From the NCBI GenBank assembly GCA_029931535.1, contig JAQPZY010001675.1, forward strand, positions 7,773,501 to 7,837,500: 64,000 bases of DNA. The letters are read 5' to 3'. The translations under genes were made by a program, and so were the position numbers. This DNA comes from Margaritifera margaritifera. Lineage: Eukaryota; Mollusca; Bivalvia; Unionida; Margaritiferidae. Under the pieces are notes generated by a model, which saw only the letters and a program-made list of their open reading frames with translations, had not been told where the DNA came from and ran no database searches. This document shows positions 60,665 to 64,000 of this stretch, in pieces (the first letter of the stretch is position 1; each line of letters starts with the position of its first letter).

Positions 60665-60831
60665 TGAGTCAATACCTCAATTCCTTCTTTGTTCATGATG
60701 GCGTTATCCATCTTGAGTATAGCAGTTTTTATGGTCCTTGGTGGGGGCAATACTGTCAGGCCAATATTGATTGCATTCGACCTCTTGGGGTCAAGGACAC
60801 TGATCTGCTTCTTACCATGAGTCTGAGCTTG
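25662..60831 (-). CDS. FHOD: FHOD-family formin, C-terminal half (FH2 domain and DAD tail)
   Basis: FHOD formins nucleate and elongate or cap actin filaments and are linked to stress fibres and sarcomeres; DAD-DID binding autoinhibits them and ROCK phosphorylation of the tail releases this. Ten exons in minus order: 60831-60676, 60217-60032, 56534-56415, 55520-55359, 52802-52684, 47287-47213, 39701-39509, 37847-37718, 36443-36279 and 25732-25662. They total 1377 bases (458 residues plus stop) and all phases agree. Hallmarks are [94 protein letters not shown] and RRTLKSGL. The strong FHOD1/FHOD3-type matches exclude diaphanous or DAAM formins. The GBD/FH3 half, FH1 and early FH2 are outside the window. 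Large introns host many mobile elements. Confidence 0.95.
27195..27640 (+). repeat. ~23 bp minisatellite, about 19 copies, in last FHOD intron
   Basis: The consensus is aaagggtcctattgtttccacag, written here as aaagggtcctattg then tttccacag. Copies vary by small deletions. Every unit looks like a 3' splice acceptor (tttccacag) on the plus strand, which is antisense to FHOD. Plus-strand open frames here are chance. Confidence 0.9.
28179..28256 (+). repeat. 26 bp tandem repeat, 3 copies
   Basis: The unit is cacagtcattggtgatagtg plus taacta, repeated three times with one or two changes. Short duplications of the same kind occur at 26200-26270 (34 bp twice) and 28975-29030 (28 bp twice). Confidence 0.85.
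28260..31770. other. FHOD intron, featureless
   Basis: AT-rich with poly-T runs (30231-30245). No exon, ORF with homology, array or element could be supported. Confidence 0.5.
31770..33310 (+). repeat. Dispersed repeat with ~141 bp tandem units (family Q), copy 1
   Basis: After a head-like part (acatctgggccagtaggatg, near 31840), about nine units follow with a period near 141. The core blocks are ggcatcatttgtataaaa, ccttcatgccaggatgcttt, ctgtcaaatttggtcaaatt, ctgttgagcagtttttgaga and ttttagtaacagcagccata. It ends with agatgacacatgcctgg and a caggtgagtt end. Other copies lie at 49620-50100, 61626-61930 and 63640-64000. Confidence 0.85.
33779..35445 (+). repeat. 65 bp minisatellite, about 26 copies
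   Basis: The unit is ctgtgtgaaggatgcactgc, attgacctgatctagtgtct, catgagtagacagtagatca, then ttatg. Frequent variants are gacctgatc or gaccagatc, and agtagacagt or agtaacagt (shorter by one or two bases). It is the largest array in the window, in the last FHOD intron. Confidence 0.95.
36279..36443 (-). CDS. FHOD: FHOD exon: acidic linker and basic DAD-proximal segment
   Basis: The acceptor is ctgtttacag and the donor is TCAT/gtatgt, which splits a Leu codon. It encodes [35 protein letters not shown] and [13 protein letters not shown]. It matches the A-S-R-G, D-D-E-I and R-E-R-K-R blocks of FHOD3. One conserved Ser position in R-K-R-S is Gly here. Confidence 0.9.
36840..37440 (-). repeat. Family T repeat (~126 bp units), inverse orientation
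   Basis: Holds the reverse complement of the units at 3580-3965: aagccatccacaaagtttgg, gtgaccttgacctttgaccc and acaaatgttcttctt, in about four copies. It lies between two FHOD exons. A 12-base G run at 37557-37568 follows. Confidence 0.7.
37718..37847 (-). CDS. FHOD: FHOD exon: linker between FH2 and DAD
   Basis: The acceptor is tatcattgcag. It encodes [20 protein letters not shown], then [16 protein letters not shown] and RQNRKKL. This linker is poorly conserved in the family. Two donors give the same phase: CTAG/gttggt (chosen) and CCAG/gtcgac 23 bases earlier. The end is therefore uncertain by eight codons. Confidence 0.75.
38470..38560 (+). mobile_element. Partial copy of hairpin MITE
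   Basis: Contains tccagatctgccggtgcatt, atgcgatggcagatctgggt and cagtttgcagttggac, matching the core and right side of the MITE at 38712-38935. The left end is missing. Confidence 0.7.
38712..38935. mobile_element. MITE with terminal inverted repeats and hairpin cores
   Basis: The ends are inverted repeats of 23 bases with two mismatches: gtaccatatgtgctcgctta against the complement of taagcaagcatatatggtac. Inside are two palindromic cores, agatctgctggtgcattatg followed by caatggcagatct, and a diverged one. No coding capacity. Copies or parts occur at 38470-38560 and 52375-52585. The superfamily is not determinable here. Confidence 0.8.
39509..39701 (-). CDS. FHOD: FHOD exon: end of FH2 and basic tail
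   Basis: The acceptor is ctatttccag and the donor is GAT/gtgagt. It encodes [38 protein letters not shown] and [19 protein letters not shown]. It ends the FH2 domain with the strongly basic N-x-R-E-R-x-K-T-R-G-K-M-I segment. The DIRS element lies in the intron between this exon and 47213. Confidence 0.95.
41121..41259. repeat. DIRS inverted terminal repeat, left
   Basis: About 139 bases, inversely matching 46741-46875. Shared stretches include gatcataataccttag, gcaaatccagccctcccagg and ttatctgcccacctaggtgg. A few mismatches separate the two arms. Confidence 0.92.
41257..41330. promoter_or_regulatory. DIRS internal complementary region
   Basis: It has two halves. The first, aacatattttactagaaaaa (41258-41277), is the inverse of the outer left end (41103-41123, ttttttctggtaaaatatgt). 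The second, tttcttcaaatatgttatct plus gatcataataccttagga (41281-41318), is the inverse of the outer right end. In DIRS elements this region templates joining of the two ends during circle formation. Confidence 0.8.
41560..42560 (-). pseudogene. DIRS tyrosine recombinase, degraded
   Basis: Near 41720-41580 the minus strand reads [14 protein letters not shown], stop, [28 protein letters not shown]. The H-x-x-R, the W-x-S/x-S-T-F block and the final Tyr in F-Y-L-R-D are the hallmark residues of DIRS recombinases. The N-terminal part ([15 protein letters not shown]) is near 42500. In-frame stops show that it is inactive. Confidence 0.75.
43036..43434 (-). CDS. DIRS RNase H domain fragment
   Basis: A 132-residue frame with the DIRS RNase H pattern: [20 protein letters not shown] (first acidic residue and the G-W motif), [17 protein letters not shown] (the catalytic Glu), and [20 protein letters not shown] (the catalytic Asp), then KSPDLC. 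The frame ahead (43869-43435, ending near NDTVV) reads straight into it and includes the RT thumb-like [11 protein letters not shown]. The RT palm core is not seen. Confidence 0.85.
   Translation of the reverse strand: MAAELSSLELNAYEAPSQEMREPHLAYVRWSQAGITIELTVCMDMSTMGWDAHLLPSVQWTVAYSRSSMHINILEMKAIRKAFDCGQENLHGKGILILSDNSTVVNYLRRQGGTKSPDLCILLWKFLSWCLQ
44861..46069 (-). pseudogene. DIRS ORF1 (gag-like), frameshifted
   Basis: An ATG at 46067-46069 starts [20 protein letters not shown] followed by TCVACSSC, a C-x2-C ... C-x2-C-x2-C zinc-binding-like start. This frame meets a stop near 45920. A longer frame (46009-44861, 382 residues, Pro/Ser/His-rich) and a third frame (45599-45279, with [16 protein letters not shown]) continue, which suggests one ORF1 broken by frameshifts. 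Gag-like function is inferred from position and the zinc motif. Confidence 0.6.
46741..46875. repeat. DIRS inverted terminal repeat, right
   Basis: The complement of the left arm: ccacctaggtgggcagataa, cctgggagggctggatttgc and ctaaggtattatgatcagg. In element orientation this is the 5' end, directly upstream of ORF1. Confidence 0.92.
47213..47287 (-). CDS. FHOD: FHOD exon: FH2 ([20 protein letters not shown])
   Basis: A 75-base exon with acceptor gctttttcag and donor CCAG/gtaagg. Entry and exit phases match both neighbours. It encodes [20 protein letters not shown] followed by RVMT. Confidence 0.93.
47848..49591. mobile_element. 1.74 kb non-autonomous DNA transposon with TA target duplication
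   Basis: The terminal inverted repeats are ccgtatttaccgtatatctt plus gg, against the complement of ccaagatatatggtaaatac plus gg. Both ends are flanked by TA (47846-47847 and 49592-49593). Subterminal copies of taagttttgggaca occur on both sides (about 47928, 47960, 49486 and 49533). No transposase frame is seen. TA duplication fits mariner-like or related groups, but the superfamily is open. Confidence 0.8.
50385..50500 (+). mobile_element. tRNA-Met-like SINE
   Basis: It has a perfect B box (ggttcgattcc) within a paired T arm (gtggg...cccac), an anticodon-like loop ctcatga, and an A-box-like ggtggctcattagttaaag. The ends cannot form an acceptor stem, so it is not a working tRNA gene. Confidence 0.6.
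50470..50835 (+). repeat. ~146 bp repeat (family R), two units and terminal block
   Basis: Units share taatatgcatgaatctcact, atctgagatcttgatcatat, tctgatctgaaaatggcctc and aaccattcagatgcaagatc with the larger array at 62760-63640. It ends with cagatgacacatgagagaca and the gccaggtgag end. Confidence 0.75.
50885..52345 (+). mobile_element. hAT-like element with 15 bp TIRs, internally deleted
   Basis: Perfect terminal inverted repeats cagggctgagcaaat, flanked by a direct 5-base duplication aattg (50880-50884 and 52346-52350). Inside, a frame from 51509 ([12 protein letters not shown] ... ISPKRHK) resembles the N-terminus of ZNF862/KIAA1586-like hAT proteins, and near 51850-51930 another frame reads [20 protein letters not shown] followed by TSLRN, the conserved C-terminal dimerisation region. 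The catalytic middle is missing, so it depends on a helper or is dead. Subterminal gtcccacc-type and ctagtccgggacaagt motifs recur. Confidence 0.85.
51509..51745 (+). pseudogene. Transposase N-terminal fragment in hAT-like element
   Basis: A 78-residue frame whose part from [20 protein letters not shown] to [18 protein letters not shown] looks like the N-terminus of KIAA1586-type hAT transposases. It stops at 51745; a separate frame at about 51850-51980 holds the C-terminal [10 protein letters not shown] motif, so the two are the edges left by an internal deletion. Confidence 0.6.
52375..52585. mobile_element. Hairpin MITE, diverged copy
   Basis: Contains aagtccaactgcaaactgca, two cores (gctgttgcataatgcaccag and cagatctgctggtgcattat) and the right end caacttatgagtatatatgg. 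Same family as 38712-38935. It sits just upstream of FHOD exon 52684-52802 in plus order. Confidence 0.65.
52684..52802 (-). CDS. FHOD: FHOD exon: FH2 coiled segment
   Basis: The acceptor is tctgtggcag and the donor is CTAA/gtgagt, ending two bases into a Lys codon. It encodes [17 protein letters not shown] and [14 protein letters not shown], then GSSNTNLT, where vertebrate FHODs have a K/P-rich stretch. The K-A-S-x-D-H-L-x-A-I-A-K-H core is clearly FHOD. Confidence 0.92.
53688..55010 (+). repeat. 58-67 bp minisatellite, about 21 copies, two unit types
   Basis: The left part has units of about 58 bases (caagtttcaactgcaaagca, ggccagatgactgaagacaa, taaaggctatacctcatt). From about 54360 the unit gains ccaagtttatatagcaag and reaches about 67 bases, with the core caagtttcaagtacaaagga followed by agccagatg. 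It lies in the FHOD intron between 52802 and 55359. Confidence 0.9.
55359..55520 (-). CDS. FHOD: FHOD exon: FH2 ([17 protein letters not shown])
   Basis: The acceptor is tatataacag and the donor is AAG/gtaagc; 54 codons. It encodes [17 protein letters not shown], then [19 protein letters not shown] and [14 protein letters not shown]. It fits exactly after the preceding exon. Confidence 0.95.
55525..55830 (+). repeat. ~86 bp tandem repeat, about 3.5 copies
   Basis: The unit is tttgtatagaatggtaggta, taacaggtgcggaaggctac, ccttcatgatttatgcagat, then tacctatttacatacatgta. It begins immediately upstream (in minus sense) of the acceptor of the FHOD exon at 55520. Confidence 0.9.
56415..56534 (-). 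CDS. FHOD: FHOD exon: FH2 with GNFLNG motif
   Basis: The acceptor is ttccttacag and the donor is CAG/gtaagc; 40 codons. It includes [16 protein letters not shown] and [16 protein letters not shown]. The G-N-x-x-N-G motif is the FH2 signature that helps form the lasso/post dimer contact. Confidence 0.95.
56847..57726. mobile_element. Putative TIR element with ggaattgcc-type repeated ends
   Basis: Left end: aaattccgaccagtgggcaa, then ttccggccacag. The right end complement: aattccatccaccaagtagg, caattccatccacagcaagt and gggtaattccgaca. The motif is repeated inside each end and once in the middle (about 57265, gtaattctgacc). A TC microsatellite lies inside. Target duplications were not resolved. 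Confidence 0.5.
57444..57528 (+). repeat. (TC)n microsatellite
   Basis: About 42 TC repeats with one interruption (tcac). The Arg-Glu open frame on the minus strand is produced by it and is not a gene. Confidence 0.98.
58361..58538 (+). repeat. 25 bp minisatellite, about 7 copies
   Basis: The unit is ccattgtcttaccatcaaaa followed by cccac, with ccact/ccatt and tacc/tatc alternations. It lies in an FHOD intron. Confidence 0.95.
58803..58814 (+). repeat. C12 homopolymer
   Basis: One of five long G/C runs in the window: G12 at 6621, C12 at 24119, G12 at 37557, G14 at 49442 and C12 here. Confidence 0.95.
58820..60031. other. FHOD intron, no supported feature
   Basis: AT-rich sequence between the C12 run and the exon ending at 60032. 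No homology or array seen. Confidence 0.5.
60032..60217 (-). CDS. FHOD: FHOD exon: FH2 (IPTEEE...LDYETVES)
   Basis: The acceptor is cctttttag and the donor is TCT/gtgagt; 62 codons in phase 0. It contains [38 protein letters not shown] and [13 protein letters not shown], almost unchanged from vertebrate FHOD sequences. Confidence 0.95.
60260..60372 (+). repeat. Direct duplication of ~61 bp in the short FHOD intron
   Basis: gagttcagacagagactaat plus tatatcataccaatcactgc occur twice, between the exons ending at 60676 and starting at 60217. Confidence 0.85.
60629..60662 (+). repeat. (ATT)n microsatellite
   Basis: About 11 repeats of tta immediately downstream (minus sense) of the FHOD donor at 60675, within the short intron. 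Confidence 0.97.
60676..60831 (-). CDS. FHOD: FHOD exon: FH2, early part
   Basis: The acceptor is atcctacag and the donor is GAG/gtattg; 52 codons in phase 0. It encodes [39 protein letters not shown] and NKEGIE. The N-I-G-L region aligns with where other FH2 domains carry the actin-binding isoleucine. This is the first FHOD exon seen; nothing recognisable precedes it up to 64000. Confidence 0.93.
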
Positions 60832-61625
60832 CTGTAGGATAAAGGAAACATTTGAAAGCAAATGCAAAATATGTGTAACTAGCCCCAGTCAAACCTGTAT
60901 CTAAAATGTACTGAGATATTGGTCAGTAATCACAAAGACCAATTCTCAGACATGTTAGTCTTATAAATTGGGAGTCATCATAAATTTATGTGAAACAACC
61001 CCCACCCCCTAGCCCCATCCTAGGGGCTACATCAAAAGTTTAAAAGTGCTGTACACATCTACAGACTTCCCTGAATTATATTTCAAGGTCTGAAGTCTCT
61101 ATCTTAAACAGTGAAGGGGGAGTTGCACAACATTATTCACACATGATTTGTCTCAGATGGCGGGATCATGTAATCTCCACCTTACTTCGAAAAGTGTGGA
61201 GATAAAAATACTCAGATGAACTACAGGTACTACATGTCCAACTTAAATGCTTGGCGAGTATCTAAAAATAACATGCAACATAGATTTGTTGGTTGTTTTT
61301 TTGCATCAAAATAAGATTTTATGGACTACAATGAAAATTCAACCCTAACATTACACCACATAAACATTTATCTGAGTTGTTGTCAATCTCATCTCATGGG
61401 CGCACATATAGTACAATCTTCTAAAACTGCTGCAAATCTTGCACAAAATAAATTGTTGGATAAAACAAGCTTAAATATTCTGAGCAACATTCAATTATGT
61501 ATTCCCATTCATGATGTCATATTAAGGAAATAGCTGCATAAACCAGACTAAACTGTAGGGCTCTTGCTAATGATATACAGTAAGTAGGATAAGTCAATCT
61601 ACCATATTTCTCCATAGTTTTGAAA

Positions 61626-61930
61626 ACAAGAGGCTCAAATGGGCCTTAGATCATTCACTTGGCTGACATCTGCCTAAATGCCAAATGCAAGAGCAGCTAC
61701 CCAAGAAATCTGGGTCAGTAGGATGCTTTTTAATGAAATTTCTTCCAGTGCTATAGATAACATATGAAAACAACTATTTCAAGGTTTCTCTCTTTTGTGC
61801 ATCTCCATCCATATTTGATTGCACATCACCATAATTTGTCCAATATTTAAAGACCTTTACTAATGTTTTTCTACCTTTAGTAATGGCAGTCATAGTTGAT
61901 TAGTATCATTTGTATCAAGAACAGTATCAA
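61626..61930 (+). repeat. Family Q repeat, head and about one unit
   Basis: Starts with aacaagaggctcaaatgggc, then ttggctgacatctgcctaaa, gggtcagtaggatgcttttt and ttagtaatggcagtcatag. The head matches 47793 and 31840. Confidence 0.7.
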
Positions 61931-62309
61931 ATAATGGCAATTTTCTGCCCACTCTTGAAGTTTTTTTGTATGATGTATATTACATGTACAAGGTAGTGTT
62001 ATTTTATTTCTGACACAGATTTTTATCCACGTGCCAGTTGCCATGGAAATGGCATGTTCAAAAAATATAAAATAAATGAAACATTTCCAATTTTTCAATG
62101 TATTCCTCACTGTAAGGTCATATCCAAGAATTAATCACTAAATTTAAAATGGTGATATAAATATATTTGATCATTTTATGCCATGAAGCTGTATATTAGA
62201 ATTTTACAAACAGACTCCAAGGAGTCAACAATAAATATCCACAAATTAAAAGTAAACTTAACAAAAGTTACTTGACAGGACTGACACATTTCAGCTTGCT
62301 GAAAAGAAT

Positions 62310-62580
62310 ACCAATGTCAATATGACCATCCATTCCATTCCGGAGGAGTAATAATATCAAGATTTTCAATATTGGATATCCGAGAAGCATCATTTTCATT
62401 TAGGACCAACTAGACTTCATAAGAAATCTTCTGTTGAAAACCACATGTTGATATGACTTTACGTTTAAAAGAAACAGCACTAATAACTAGAATTTCACAA
62501 TGGCTGCCATGGTGGCCATGACAGATATCAGATTGGCACAATTTTCATTTAGGACCAACTAGACATCATAAGAAGTGAAT
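62310..62580 (-). repeat. Family P repeat, inverse copy
   Basis: Reverse complement of the units at 9-11 kb: cattttcatttaggaccaac, tagacttcataagaaatctt and atggctgccatggtggccat, covering about two units. Confidence 0.75.
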
Positions 62581-62759
62581 AAAGATGAACTCAATTAAAT
62601 TGTTCTAAAAATACCTTGAGTTTATTCTTACTCTTTAGATATGTAGTAGGTTTGTTTTAGTAGTAGCAAATATATTATGATCTGCGCATTATCTATTATA
62701 TTTTATTTGTAAACTAATCAATTCTACTCATCTTCAGTTTAGTTACAGCATCCTATTTG

Positions 62760-63640
62760 ATTACAATTGGATCAGAAATACAGCATCCAGAGTGGTAACA
62801 AGCTCAACCAATCAGATGCAATATCACCTCATTAACATTATTATATCTCACTCATTTTTGAATTCATTCGGGATCTTGATGATATAAGCATATATTCCAA
62901 GTCTGATCAAAACTGGATCAGAAATCTGGCCTTCAGGGTGGTAATAACATCATCAATCAGATGCAAGATTACCTCAATAATATGCATGGATCTCAATCAG
63001 TACTGAACCATGCAAGATCTTGATGATACAAGCCCATATTTCAAGTGTGTTCAAAATCAGCTCAGAAATAAGGCTTCCAGAGGTGTAACAAGCTCAGCCA
63101 ATCAGATGCAAGATCACCTAATCAGTATGTGTGAACTTCTTGCTCATTATCAAACTCATCCAAGATCTTAATGATACAAGTACATATTCCAAGTCTGATC
63201 AAAATCGAATCAGAATGTGGCCTCCAGAGTGGTAACAAACTCAACCATTCTAATGCATGATCACCTCATTTGTATGCGTAAACCTTGCTCTTTATCGAAC
63301 TTGTTTAAGACCCTGATGATACAAGCATTTATCCCAAGTTTGATCAAAATCAGATCAGAAATATGGTTTCCAGAGTGGGAACAAGGTTAGCCAATCGGGT
63401 GCAAGATCAACTCATTCATATGCATAGGTCTTGATCAATATCAAACTTATCCAAGATTATGCTGATGTAAAACCCATATTCCAAGTTTGATTGAAACAGA
63501 ATCAAAAATATGGACTCCAGAGTGGTAACAAGCACTTGTTGATGGAAGGATGCACAGTGCATGACAAATGATGCATGAAACAGATGCAGGGCCACATCAT
63601 AAGCTGCCTTATGGCAAAGTGAGCCAAAAATGGGGTAAAA
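62760..63640 (+). repeat. ~146 bp tandem repeat (family R), about 5-6 copies
   Basis: Core blocks are agccaatcagatgcaagatc, catccaagatcttgatgata, caagcacatattccaagtct, gatcaaaatcagatcagaaa and cctccagagtggtaacaagc. It ends with atgacaaatgatgcatgaaa and cttatggcaaagtgagccaa, the same kind of end as at 50800. Confidence 0.85.
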
Positions 63641-64000
63641 AAAGGTCCTTGATCACATATGGTACTTTGAAAGGCCTTAAAACTAGAATGCTTTCTGTGA
63701 AAGTTCAAAGTCTGTCGAGGGTGTTTTGTTGAGAATTTGTTCAAGGTTTTTCTATTTTTAGTAACAACATCCATATTTGATGGCAGATCAGCATCATTTG
63801 TATAAATTCAGGCCAGAATGCTTTCTGTCAAATTTGGTTTAATTCTATTGAGTGCTTTTAGAAAGAACTCATTGAAGGGTTTTTCCATGTTTAGTAATAG
63901 CAGCCATATTTTATGGCAAATTGGCATCATTAAAAGTCCATCATGCCATTATACTTTCTGTACATGTACAATTTAGTCAAATTTTGTTCAGCAGTTTTTG
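63640..64000 (+). repeat. Family Q repeat running out of the window
   Basis: Two to three units with aggccttaaaactagaatgc, tttctgtcaaatttggtt, tttttctatttttagtaaca and ggcaaattggcatcatt. Cut by the window end. Confidence 0.8.

Overview
The window is eukaryotic, AT-rich and dominated by introns and repeats. Two protein-coding genes can be followed exon by exon with consistent splice phases. The gene structures, the DIRS-type retrotransposons with metazoan-style reverse transcriptase/RNase H/tyrosine recombinase, and the many dispersed elements carrying ~140-160 bp tandem units point to a lophotrochozoan animal, most likely a bivalve mollusc (inference; no search could be run). There is no sign of prokaryotic organisation.

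Left part (+ strand, 653-17978): the 3' six coding exons of ADAT1, the tRNA-specific adenosine deaminase that makes inosine-37 in tRNA-Ala. The 5' exons, including the HAE motif, lie upstream of the window. A large exon (4904-6263) carries a lineage-specific insertion containing eight near-identical 17-residue repeats between the two catalytic zinc-ligand cysteines. Introns hold SINE copies, a ~145 bp tandem-unit repeat family, a 13-copy 41 bp minisatellite and a decayed antisense DIRS-like retroelement.

Middle (17979-25661): the space between two convergent genes. It holds small tandem repeats, a SINE, the remnant of a hAT-type transposase zinc finger, and probably the long 3' UTR of the next gene.

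Right part (- strand, 60831 down to 25662): the ten last coding exons of an FHOD-family formin (FHOD1/FHOD3 orthologue), covering the middle to the end of the FH2 actin-assembly domain and the C-terminal autoregulatory (DAD) tail, with a stop at 25662-25664. The FH1 region and the start of FH2 lie upstream, beyond 60831, and no further exon was seen up to 64000. Its introns are packed with mobile DNA: a structurally recognisable DIRS retrotransposon (41103-46880) with inverted terminal repeats and an internal complementary region; a 1.74 kb TIR element (47848-49591) and a 1.46 kb hAT-like element (50885-52345), both nested in an older repeat; a MITE with hairpin cores; and several minisatellites (23, 25, 35, 58-67 and 65 bp units).

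ADAT1 and FHOD are not known to work together; they are simply convergent neighbours. The most interesting features are the repeat expansion inside ADAT1, the DIRS element's diagnostic architecture, the nested transposons with reconstructable target sites, and the prevalence of nucleosome-sized tandem units in unrelated repeat families.
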